64,000 nt of DNA from Streptomyces sp. CGMCC 4.7035 (GTDB lineage Bacteria > Actinomycetota > Actinomycetes > Streptomycetales > Streptomycetaceae), in contig NZ_CP134053.1 in the NCBI RefSeq assembly GCF_031583065.1, positions 4,278,001-4,342,000 on the forward strand. Reading direction: 5' to 3'. Below are positions 17,394-25,183 of the stretch, piece by piece (the first letter of the stretch is position 1; every line of letters begins with the position of its first letter). The translations under genes and the position numbers were made by a program. The notes beneath the pieces were generated by a model that saw only the letters and a list, made by a program, of their open reading frames with translations, was not told the origin of the DNA and did not search any database.

Positions 17394-18758
17394 TCACGCA
17401 CCGCTCGCCCCGAGCATGTCCTCACGCTCGACGATCTTCACGCGCTCACGGCCCTGCGGTTCACCGAGCGCCTTCTCCGCGGCGTCGAGGCGGTACCAGC
17501 CTTCCCAGGTGGTGAAGCGGACGTTCCGCTCCGCGAGGAACGCGTCCACGGCCTCCGGCGCGGGCGACGCGGGCGCGTGGAGACGGCCGTTCGCGTGGTC
17601 GTGCAGCAGGTTGGCCACCGTCTCGTTGGCGTCGCCCTTGGTGTGGCCGATCAGGCCCACGGGACCGCGCCGGATCCAGCCGGTCACGTACGTGGACTGC
17701 AGGTGCTCGCCGGTCTCCTGGATGACCCGTCCGCCCTGGTCCGGCACCGTTCCCGACTGGATGTCCCAGGGCAGTTTGGGCAGCCGGTCGGACAGGTAGC
17801 CCACGGCACGGTAGACCGCGGTGACGTCCCAGTCCTTGAACTCGCCGGTGCCCTTGACGTTGCCGGTGCCGTCGAGGGCGGTGCGCTCGGTGCGCAGGCC
17901 GACGACCTTGCCGTCCTCGCCGAGGACCTCGGCGGGCGACTCGAAGAAGTGCAGGAACAGCTTGTGCGGCCGGTCGCCGACGTCGCGGATCGCCCAGTTC
18001 TCCAGGGTCTTGGCGACCATGTCGGCCTGCTTGTTGCCCCGCCGGGTCGCGATCGAGCCCTCGTCGTAGTCGATGTCCTCGGGGTCGACGATGACCTCGA
18101 TGTTGGGGGAGTGGTCGAGCTCCCGCAGCTCCATCGGGCTGAACTTCGCCTGCGCCGGGCCACGGCGGCCGAAGACGTGGATCTCCAGGGCCTTGTTGGC
18201 CTTGAGGCCGTCGTAGACGTTCGGCGGGATCTCGGTGGGCAGGAGCTCGTCCGCCGTCTTGGCCAGGATACGGGCCACGTCGAGCGCGACGTTGCCGACG
18301 CCGAGGACGGCGACCTTCTCGGCCTCCAGCGGCCAGGTGCGCGGCACGTCCGGGTGCCCGTCGTACCACGAGACGAAGTCCGCCGCGCCGTAGGAGCCGT
18401 CGAGGCCGATGCCGGGTATGTCGAGGGCCCGGTCGGCCGTCGCACCCGTGGAGAAGACCACGGCGTCGTAGAACGTGCGCAGGTCGTCCAGGTTGATGTC
18501 GGTGGGGTAGTCGACGTTGCCGAACAGGCGGATCTGCGGCTTGTCGAGCACCTGGTGCAGGGCCGTGATGATGCCCTTGATGCGCGGGTGGTCGGGAGCG
18601 ACGCCGTAACGGATGAGGCCGAAGGGGGCGGGCATCCGCTCGAAGAGGTCGATGGACACGCCGGGCTCGGCGGCCACGTCGGACTTCAGCAGCGCGTCGG
18701 CGGCGTAGATCCCGGCGGGGCCGGCTCCGACGATGGCTACCCGCAGGGGGCGGGACAT
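17394..18758 (-). CDS. FAD-dependent ferredoxin--NADP reductase (FprA/adrenodoxin reductase type)
   Basis: A 454-residue enzyme of the adrenodoxin-reductase family. FAD binding is shown by VAIVGAGPAGIYAADALL near residues 8-25, and NADP binding by VAVLGVGNVALDVARIL. FGLIRYGVAPDHP and WIRRGPVGLIGHTKGDA are characteristic of FprA. It passes electrons from NADPH to ferredoxins for P450s or other acceptors. GAAGGGAACCTGATC gives the ribosome site. The upstream region has a 14-bp palindrome similar to iron boxes, so iron-dependent control is possible. Confidence 0.92.
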   Translation of the reverse strand: MSRPLRVAIVGAGPAGIYAADALLKSDVAAEPGVSIDLFERMPAPFGLIRYGVAPDHPRIKGIITALHQVLDKPQIRLFGNVDYPTDINLDDLRTFYDAVVFSTGATADRALDIPGIGLDGSYGAADFVSWYDGHPDVPRTWPLEAEKVAVLGVGNVALDVARILAKTADELLPTEIPPNVYDGLKANKALEIHVFGRRGPAQAKFSPMELRELDHSPNIEVIVDPEDIDYDEGSIATRRGNKQADMVAKTLENWAIRDVGDRPHKLFLHFFESPAEVLGEDGKVVGLRTERTALDGTGNVKGTGEFKDWDVTAVYRAVGYLSDRLPKLPWDIQSGTVPDQGGRVIQETGEHLQSTYVTGWIRRGPVGLIGHTKGDANETVANLLHDHANGRLHAPASPAPEAVDAFLAERNVRFTTWEGWYRLDAAEKALGEPQGRERVKIVEREDMLGASGA

Positions 18759-18808
18759 GATCAGGTTCCCTTCGAGCGATGACAGGCGTCTCGTCGGGAA
18801 CCTTAAAC

Positions 18809-18878
18809 TAAGGCATGCCTTACTCGGTACGCGGGTCCGTCCTATGAGCTCATAAGGTGGCTTTATGAGGTCATGACC
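18809..18878 (-). promoter_or_regulatory. Cluster of palindromes upstream of the ferredoxin reductase gene
   Basis: TAAGGCATGCCTTA (18809-18822) is a perfect 14-bp palindrome resembling, but shorter than, a DtxR/IdeR-type iron box. Farther upstream TATGAGCTCATA (18843-18854) is a 12-bp perfect palindrome, and ATGAGGTCAT (18865-18874) repeats its core with one change, 21 bp away, overlapping GGTCATGACC (18869-18878). The two ATGA-N2-TCAT sites are two helical turns apart, as for a cooperatively bound dimeric regulator. Confidence 0.5.
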
Positions 18879-18902
18879 GTTCGTGCCGACGCGGGGTACA
18901 TG

Positions 18903-20012
18903 TCACACGCCCCGGGGCTCGGGGGCGAGCAGGAGCATCGTGACGTCGTCGCGAACGGTGCCGCAGTAGCGTACGAGATCGGCCCACACATGCTCGGTGG
19001 TGGCGACCGGATCGTCGACGGCGAGGTCGGGCAGCCGTTCGAGGAGAGGATAGAACGCGCCCGTGCTGTCCCTGGCCTCCCAGACCCCGTCGGAGGCCAC
19101 GAACAGCCGGTCGCCGTGCTGGAGCGGCCACGTGGTCTCCGTGCACCCGACCTGCGGGTACAGGCCGATGCCGAGGGGTGTGCCCGCCATGACGTGGACT
19201 TCGGTGGCTTTGCCGGCGTGGAGCAGCACGGGAAGCGGATGCCCGCAGGCGACGATCCGTACCGTGCCGGCGTCGGGGGAGAACTCGAGCAGCAGCGCGG
19301 TCGCGAACAGTTCGGCGTACCGGGCGTCCGCCGAGTCCGTGAGGAGTCTTCGGTCCAGGCGGGCCGCCACCGACGGTAGGTCCGGCTGATCGAGCACGGC
19401 CTCCCGGAAGGCGCCCAGCAGGGAGGCGACGGTGGCGACGGCCGACAGTCCGTGGCCCTGTACGTCGCCCATGAGCGCCCGTACCCCGGCGGGACTGTCG
19501 CGCACGTCGAAGAAGTCGCCGCCGACCAGCGTCCCGCGTTGCGCGGCCCGGTACAGACCGGTACAGCGCACCGGCCCGACCCGCTCCGGCAGCGGGGGGA
19601 CGAGGGCGCGCTGGGCGGCTTCGGCAACGGTGCGTTCGACGTCGAGCTGGGCGTCACGGCGGCTGCGCACATACGACACGAACACGCTCAGCAGCGCTAC
19701 GAAGGCGATGGTGAGCAGGTCGGTATTGCCGGGGTGGTCCAGATGGAAGACCCGGGTGTGTTGCAGGGCGACGACGAGAACCCCGAGCACGGCGGTCGCC
19801 GCGGGCCCGTAGGACAGCACGGCCAGCGGCGGGATGGCACCCAGCAGGAAGCCGATGTCGAGCGGCTCGGGGCTGACCATAGTGGTGACAACCATGGCCA
19901 CCAGCAGTACGAGGGGCAGCACCCGTACCCACTGCGGGGGCGGCGCGCCGCGCAGCCAGCCCCGCCGGTCCCGCTCTCGTTCCCGCCGCCCCATGGCACG
20001 CACGCTTCCCAC
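18903..20012 (-). CDS. Membrane-anchored PP2C/SpoIIE-type serine phosphatase
   Basis: The 369-residue protein starts with a basic segment, then three to four transmembrane helices (VLPLVLLVAMVVTTMV, PLAVLSYGPAATAVLGVLVV, DLLTIAFVALLSVFVSYV) up to about residue 115. The cytoplasmic part is a PP2C_SIG domain: QRALVPPLPERVG, GTLVGGDFFDVRD, GDVQGHGLSA and RDDVTMLLLAPE, with metal aspartates kept. It resembles Streptomyces RsbU-like phosphatases. A start at 19994 (MGRRERERD) is an alternative. It is divergent from the reductase gene at 20152 and unrelated in position to the phosphatase at the left edge. Confidence 0.9.
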   Translation of the reverse strand: MGSVRAMGRRERERDRRGWLRGAPPPQWVRVLPLVLLVAMVVTTMVSPEPLDIGFLLGAIPPLAVLSYGPAATAVLGVLVVALQHTRVFHLDHPGNTDLLTIAFVALLSVFVSYVRSRRDAQLDVERTVAEAAQRALVPPLPERVGPVRCTGLYRAAQRGTLVGGDFFDVRDSPAGVRALMGDVQGHGLSAVATVASLLGAFREAVLDQPDLPSVAARLDRRLLTDSADARYAELFATALLLEFSPDAGTVRIVACGHPLPVLLHAGKATEVHVMAGTPLGIGLYPQVGCTETTWPLQHGDRLFVASDGVWEARDSTGAFYPLLERLPDLAVDDPVATTEHVWADLVRYCGTVRDDVTMLLLAPEPRGV

Positions 20013-20151
20013 ACCCCCACGCTCCTACGCGAAGCCGCCCATCGCACGTCGGCGGCAGCCCTGGTGATCCGCGTCCACTCCTGGCCTCCGGGCGCGTATC
20101 GTTCCGCCGTCCGACGCATGGTGGGCTGGGCCGGGACCGAGGAGTGACAGC

Positions 20152-21210
20152 GTGGGCGAGGACGCGGCGACGACCGTTTTGGTGACCGGGGGCAGCGGGT
20201 TCGTCGGAAGTCATCTGGTACGGCGGCTGCTGGAGCGGGGCTATCGCGTGCACACCACGGTGCGCAGCGCCGCGAACCCGGCCAAGGCAGGGCCGCTGCG
20301 GGAGATGCAGGCGGCGTTTCCAGGCCGGCTCGTCCTGTTCGAGGCCGACTTGCTGAAGGAGGGCTCCTTCGACGAGGCGATGAGCGGCTGCCGTGTGGTC
20401 TTCCACGTGGCGTCGCCCTTCTTCGTGCCCGAGAAGATCAAGGACGGCCACAAGGACATGGTCGAGCCTGCGCTGCTCGGCACGCGCAATGTGCTGGCGA
20501 GCGTGGAGAGGTCGCCGGCGGTCGTGAGGCTGGTCCTCACATCCACCGTGGGCGCGGTCTTCGGCGACTACATCGACGTCCGGGACATGGACGACGAGGT
20601 CCTGTCGGAGAAGTACTTCAACACCACCAGCACGGTGGAGAACAATCCGTACCACTACGCGAAGACGCTCGCGGAACGCGAGGCATGGGCGGCGGAGTCG
20701 GCCCAGGAACGCTGGCGCATGGTGTCCGTGAACCCCGGTCTGATACTGGGCCCTTCCCTCACCCCCGCGTCGGAATCCGGCAGCCTGTTCCTGCTCGACG
20801 AGCTGTTCAAGGGCTACTTCTTCTACGGCGCCCCGGACTTCAGCTTCACCACGGCCGATGTGCGCGAGGTGGCCGATGCGCACATCGCGGCGGCGGAGAA
20901 CCCGGCGGCGAAAGGCCGGTACATCGTCGCGGCGGAGACGATGACCTCCTTCCACGAGATGTCGCGCATCATCCGGACCCGGTACCCCCGCGACCTCCGC
21001 CTCCCGCGCACCGCACTCCCGCACTGGCCGGTACGCGTCCTCGGCCCGGCTTTCGGCCTGACCCAGGACTACATCCGCAAACACCTCGGCATCCGGTTCC
21101 GGGTGGACAACAGCAGGAGCGTGCGGGAACTGGGCATCACCTACCGTCCGATCGAGGAGACCGTCCTGGACCACTACGAGGCGTGGCGGCGGCAGCGCGA
21201 GGCGAACTGA
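20152..21210 (+). CDS. NAD(P)-dependent reductase/epimerase, dihydroflavonol 4-reductase-like
   Basis: An extended SDR of 352 residues. The dinucleotide-binding motif is VLVTGGSGFVGSHLVRRLL (8-26); the catalytic Tyr-Lys pair is in PYHYAKTLAE, where YxxxK is H-Y-A-K preceded by Tyr. Sequence such as VFHVASPFF and NPGLILGPSL is typical of the DFR/cinnamoyl-CoA reductase group. It probably reduces a ketone of a small metabolite; substrate unknown. GTG start behind GAGGAGTGACAGC. The gene is followed by a separate membrane-protein gene 139 bp downstream. Confidence 0.85.
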   Translation: MGEDAATTVLVTGGSGFVGSHLVRRLLERGYRVHTTVRSAANPAKAGPLREMQAAFPGRLVLFEADLLKEGSFDEAMSGCRVVFHVASPFFVPEKIKDGHKDMVEPALLGTRNVLASVERSPAVVRLVLTSTVGAVFGDYIDVRDMDDEVLSEKYFNTTSTVENNPYHYAKTLAEREAWAAESAQERWRMVSVNPGLILGPSLTPASESGSLFLLDELFKGYFFYGAPDFSFTTADVREVADAHIAAAENPAAKGRYIVAAETMTSFHEMSRIIRTRYPRDLRLPRTALPHWPVRVLGPAFGLTQDYIRKHLGIRFRVDNSRSVRELGITYRPIEETVLDHYEAWRRQREAN

Positions 21211-21304
21211 ACACCCGCCTGCCCCGGGGACGCGGCGTGCGCGGGACGGCGACAGACCGGATCTGCCGTTCGGCCGCTTCCCGGTGGCGGCGTCCCCCGG
21301 GCGG

Positions 21305-21346
21305 CGGCTTGCTGGGAGCAGGGGCCGCCCGAGAGGAAGCAAGCCG
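21305..21346 (+). promoter_or_regulatory. Inverted repeat enclosing a ribosome-binding site
   Basis: CGGCTTGCT (21305-21313) pairs with AGCAAGCCG (21338-21346). The loop contains GAGAGGA, the likely ribosome site for the gene starting at 21350, so a folded leader could modulate translation. It may equally be a terminator of the upstream gene. Confidence 0.35.
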
Positions 21347-21349
21347 TCC

Positions 21350-22027
21350 ATGGAGCAGACCGAGCCGGGCAGGCAGCCGCTGCAGACCCCGCGGGCCGCA
21401 GGGCTTGCGGGGGTCCTGTTCGCGCTGCTGCTCGCGGCGGCCATCGTCCTGATCCGGCTGGGGATTCCCCAGCACGCCGACGAGACCACCGCCGACGGGT
21501 TCACCGACTCCGCACGGCGCACCGCGGTGCGGATGGCACTCGCTCTCGTGCCGTTCGCCGGCATCTTCTTCCTGTGGTTCGTCGGCGTCATACGGGCCCA
21601 TATCGGCGAGGCGGAGGACAAGTTCCTGGCCACCGTCTTCCTCGGCAGCGGACTGGTCTTCGTGGCCACCCTGTTCGGGGCGGCCGCGGCGGCCGGCGCC
21701 GTGCTCGCCACCGCGAGCCCGTCCGGCACCGCTCCCGCCCTGCCCACCTGGGACTTCGGCCGCCACTTCGCGTACACACTGATCATCGGCTACGCGATGC
21801 GGATGGCGGCGGTCTTCACCTGCTCCATGTCGGTGATCGGGCATCGCCTCGGCGTCCTGCCGCGATGGCTCACCCTGCTCGGTTTGCTCACCACCCTGAC
21901 GCTGCTCTTCGTCTCGACGAGCGTCCCCTGGTCCGAGCTCGTGTTCCCGGCGTGGTCGCTGATCGTCAGCGCCTACATCCTCGCGGTGGGCCGCCGTACC
22001 CGGCCGGTCACCGCGGCGGCGTCATGA
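21350..22027 (+). CDS. Five-helix integral membrane protein of unknown function
   Basis: The 225-residue protein has about five hydrophobic helices: GLAGVLFALLLAAAIVLIRL, MALALVPFAGIFFLWFVGV, TVFLGSGLVFVATLFGAAAA, FAYTLIIGYAMRMAAVF and a C-terminal LLGLLTTLTLLF/LIVSAYILAV pair. No signal motif, transport motif or catalytic residue is evident. Start ATG 21350 (MEQTEPGRQ) follows GAGAGGAAG; a reading from 21284 adds only basic residues. I do not recognise the family beyond actinobacterial hypothetical membrane proteins. No functional link to its neighbours can be shown. Confidence 0.75.
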   Translation: MEQTEPGRQPLQTPRAAGLAGVLFALLLAAAIVLIRLGIPQHADETTADGFTDSARRTAVRMALALVPFAGIFFLWFVGVIRAHIGEAEDKFLATVFLGSGLVFVATLFGAAAAAGAVLATASPSGTAPALPTWDFGRHFAYTLIIGYAMRMAAVFTCSMSVIGHRLGVLPRWLTLLGLLTTLTLLFVSTSVPWSELVFPAWSLIVSAYILAVGRRTRPVTAAAS

Positions 22028-22200
22028 GCGGGATCCGGGTTCCGGGCCCGCACGGCCGGTCACTCCTTCGGCGCGCCTCGGCGAGCGTGGGCCTCGCCCG
22101 GCCTCCGATGCTGGCATCGGGGGAGATGACCGCCGTCCGAGGACGCCCGCCGATTGGGTGCCGCTCAACGGACCTGGCCGCCGGAAGGGGCGGAGCGTTG

Positions 22201-22446
22201 ATGAGGCTTGTCGTCGATCTCAACAAGTGCCAGGGATACGCGCAGTGCGCGTTTCTCGCGCCGGATGTCTTCGCCATGCACGGTGAGGAGTCACTCGTCT
22301 ACAACCCACGGGCCGAGGAGGAGCTGCGGGAGAAGCTGGCGCACGCCGTCGCGGCCTGCCCGGTGCAGGCCATCACGGCCGAGGGGCCGGCCGGCCCGGG
22401 CCACACGCCCGGCGAGCCAGGGCAGGAGAGGTCCGATGGCCGCTGA
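22201..22446 (+). CDS. [3Fe-4S]-type ferredoxin of a P450 system
   Basis: An 81-residue ferredoxin with three cluster cysteines, C10, C16 and C53 (KCQGYAQC and AACPVQAI), the pattern of actinobacterial 3Fe-4S ferredoxins that donate electrons to P450s. The start is ATG 22201 behind GGAGCGTTG. Its last four codons overlap the start of the reductase gene at 22436, so the two are translationally coupled. With that reductase and the P450 at 23894 it forms a self-contained three-component monooxygenase. Confidence 0.9.
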   Translation: MRLVVDLNKCQGYAQCAFLAPDVFAMHGEESLVYNPRAEEELREKLAHAVAACPVQAITAEGPAGPGHTPGEPGQERSDGR

Positions 22447-23830
22447 GGACTTCCTGGACTGGCTCAGACGCGAGGGCCGGATCGTCATCGTGGGTGCCTC
22501 ACTGGCGGGCCTGCGGGCTGCCGAGACGCTGCGCGCCGAGGGCTTCGCCGGTTCCCTCACCATGATCGGTGACGAGCCGTACGAGCCGTACGACCGGCCG
22601 CCGTTGTCCAAGGCGGTCCTGCTGGGCAAGGCGTCCCCGCACCACACGGAGCTGCCCCGGCGCCGGGAGATCGACGCGAAATGGCGCCTCGGTGTGGCGG
22701 CGACCGGCCTCGACATGGGGGCCAAACGGGTGCGGCTGGCCGACGGGGACGAGGTGGAGTACGACCGGCTGCTGATCGCGACCGGAGTACGCGCCAGGCC
22801 CTGGCCGAAGGAGGCGGAGGCACAGCTCGACGGGGTCTTCGTGCTGCGGACCCGCGACGACGCGGTCGGACTGCACCGGCGGCTGAAGGCCTCACCGCGC
22901 CGGGTGTTCGTCATCGGCGCCGGGTTCACCGGTTCGGAGATCGCCTCCGCCTGCCGGGAACACGGCATCGAGGTCACCGTGGCGGAGCGCGCGGGCGCGC
23001 CGCTGGTGGGTGCCCTCGGCGGGGTGGTCGGCGCCGTGGCCGCGGAGTTGCACCGGGACAACGGTGTGGATCTGCGCACCGGCGTCATGGTCACCGCTCT
23101 GGAGGGTGACACGGTGGGCCGCGTGCGGGCCGCCCATCTGTCCGACGGCAGCGTCATCGAGACCGACCTCGTGGTCGTCTCGCTGGGCGCCACGCGCAAC
23201 ACCGACTGGCTGGCGGGATCCGGGCTCGGCGCCGGCCCCCGCGGCATCGCCTGCGACGCGGGCTGCCGCGCCTTCGACTTCCGGGGCATCGTCACCGACG
23301 ACATCTTCGTCGCCGGCGATGTGGCGCGGTCCCCGCATCCCCTCTTCGGCTATCAGTTCCTGTCTCTCGAACACTGGGGCAACGCCATCACCCAGGCGGA
23401 GATCGCCGCACACAACATGATCAGCGCCAGTGCCGAGCGCCGTCCGCACATGTGGGTGCCCGCCTTCTGGTCGTCGCAGTTCGGAGTGAACATCAAGTCG
23501 GTCGGCGTCCCGTCCATGGGCGACCAGATCATGATCACTCAGGGGTCGCTCGCCGAGCGCCGGTTCATCGGGGTGTACGGCTACCAGGGCCGGGTCATCG
23601 CGGCCGTGAGTTTCGACAACACGCGGTGGCTGGAGTTCTACCAGCGGCTGATCGAGACGGCCGCGCCGTTCCCGGTGGAGTTCCCGACGGTGGACCGCCG
23701 TCCCGAGGGCCGGCAGCCGATCCCGTCCGACTTCCCGGACCCGTCCCTGCCGACCCACGGACCTACCGTGACCCTCAGCGGTTACTCGCCGTCCGACCGG
23801 CACCTGGTCTTCACCCCGGCCCGCCACTGA
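22436..23830 (+). CDS. FAD/NAD(P)-dependent ferredoxin reductase (putidaredoxin reductase-like)
   Basis: A 464-residue flavoprotein: FAD motif IVIVGASLAGLRAAETLR, DRPPLSKAVLLG, LLIATGVRARP, NAD motif VFVIGAGFTGSEIASACRE and the second FAD motif GIVTDDIFVAGDVARSPHP. It would move electrons from NAD(P)H to the ferredoxin encoded just upstream (11-bp gene overlap). The ~70-residue C-terminal part (HMWVPAFWSSQFG onward) is typical for this group. Start ATG 22436 follows GGAGAGGTCCG. The P450 gene follows after 63 bp. Confidence 0.92.
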   Translation: MAAEDFLDWLRREGRIVIVGASLAGLRAAETLRAEGFAGSLTMIGDEPYEPYDRPPLSKAVLLGKASPHHTELPRRREIDAKWRLGVAATGLDMGAKRVRLADGDEVEYDRLLIATGVRARPWPKEAEAQLDGVFVLRTRDDAVGLHRRLKASPRRVFVIGAGFTGSEIASACREHGIEVTVAERAGAPLVGALGGVVGAVAAELHRDNGVDLRTGVMVTALEGDTVGRVRAAHLSDGSVIETDLVVVSLGATRNTDWLAGSGLGAGPRGIACDAGCRAFDFRGIVTDDIFVAGDVARSPHPLFGYQFLSLEHWGNAITQAEIAAHNMISASAERRPHMWVPAFWSSQFGVNIKSVGVPSMGDQIMITQGSLAERRFIGVYGYQGRVIAAVSFDNTRWLEFYQRLIETAAPFPVEFPTVDRRPEGRQPIPSDFPDPSLPTHGPTVTLSGYSPSDRHLVFTPARH

Positions 23831-23893
23831 TCGCCGGCCCGCTCCGCACCCGCCTCTACGCCTCCACGGACCTCCACGCCCCAAGGACCCCTC

Positions 23894-25129
23894 ATGACGC
23901 ACGCCTCGCTCCTGCGCCGGATCACCGACTACGCCAACCGCGCCAACCCGTATCCGCTGTACACGGAGCTCCGCAAAACCCCGGTGCTGCACGAGGAGGA
24001 CGGCGGGCCGTACCTCGTCAGTTCGTACTGGGACATCGAGAACCTGCTCCACGACCCGCGGATCAGCTCCGACGCCGCCAACCTCGCCGCCGCGGGCGCC
24101 GACGAAGCCGGCGGGATCGAGCAGACGGGGCTGCCGCCGAGCTTCATCCGGCTCGACCCGCCGGAGCACGACCGGCTGCGCCGCATCGCCAACCGTTCCT
24201 TCGGCCCGCCGCACAGCCCCCGCCGGATCGACTCCATGCGCGGCGAACTCGCGGAGATCGTCTCCGGTCTGATCGACGGTCTCGCAGACGCGCAGCAGAT
24301 CGACCTGGTGGACCAGTTCGCCTACCCCTTCCCGGTGACCGTGATCTGCCGGCTGCTCGGGGTGCCGCGCGAGGACGAGCCGCGCTTCCGTGCCTGGGTC
24401 GATCCGCTCGTCGCCAGTCTGGATCCGGACACGAGCGGGAATGACACCGAGCGAAAGCGTGCCGCGCAGGAGGCACGCATGCAGCTGGGCATGTACCTGG
24501 CGGGGCTGGTCGAGCAGCGTCAGAAGGAGCCCCGTGACGACATGCTGTCCGAGCTGGTGACGAGCCATGGCCCGGACGGTCCCATGACGATGATGGAAGT
24601 GCTCAGCACCGCGGTGCTGCTGCTGATCGCGGGTCACGAGACGACGGTCAACCTGATCACCAACGGCATGCTCACCCTGCTGCGCCACCCGGAGATCCTG
24701 CAGCGGCTGCGCGAGGACCCGGGTCTGGCCGTCAATATCGTGGAGGAACTGCTGCGTTACGAGCCGCCGGTGCAGCTCGTGCCGCAGCGCACCTGCATCG
24801 CGGACATCGAGGTGCGCGGGGTCACCATTCCCAAGGGGTCGAGGATCTGGCTGGTCCTCGCCGCGGGCAACAGGGACCCCGAGCGCTTCCAGGACCCCGA
24901 CCGGTTCGACCCGGACCGATCGGACATCCAGCACCTCGGCTTCGGCAGCGGCATCCACAGCTGTTTCGGCGCGCCACTGGCCCGGTTGGAGACGCAGATC
25001 GCGCTGACCGAACTGGCCCGCAGACTCGACAATCCCCGCCTGGTCGAAGACCCTCCGCCCTACCGGCAGAACGCGGTGCTGCGCGGGCCACGCCATCTGA
25101 ACATCGGCATGGACGGTGTGCGCCCGTAG
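23894..25129 (+). CDS. Cytochrome P450, third component of ferredoxin/reductase/P450 operon
   Basis: A 411-residue soluble P450. Helix I has LIAGHETTVN, the ExxR motif is in VEELLRYEPP, the PERF region reads DPERFQDPDRF and the heme motif is LGFGSGIHSCFGAPLA with C357. All canonical residues are present. Its position directly after a matched 3Fe-4S ferredoxin and reductase makes the electron route clear. Substrate is unknown; no terpene synthase or polyketide gene is adjacent. CYP107-like length and motifs suggest a hydroxylase of a medium-sized substrate. Confidence 0.92.
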   Translation: MTHASLLRRITDYANRANPYPLYTELRKTPVLHEEDGGPYLVSSYWDIENLLHDPRISSDAANLAAAGADEAGGIEQTGLPPSFIRLDPPEHDRLRRIANRSFGPPHSPRRIDSMRGELAEIVSGLIDGLADAQQIDLVDQFAYPFPVTVICRLLGVPREDEPRFRAWVDPLVASLDPDTSGNDTERKRAAQEARMQLGMYLAGLVEQRQKEPRDDMLSELVTSHGPDGPMTMMEVLSTAVLLLIAGHETTVNLITNGMLTLLRHPEILQRLREDPGLAVNIVEELLRYEPPVQLVPQRTCIADIEVRGVTIPKGSRIWLVLAAGNRDPERFQDPDRFDPDRSDIQHLGFGSGIHSCFGAPLARLETQIALTELARRLDNPRLVEDPPPYRQNAVLRGPRHLNIGMDGVRP

Positions 25130-25183
25130 GTCGTCTTCCTGCTACCGACTCCCGGGGACTGTGGCAGGAACCCCCTCCCGGGC

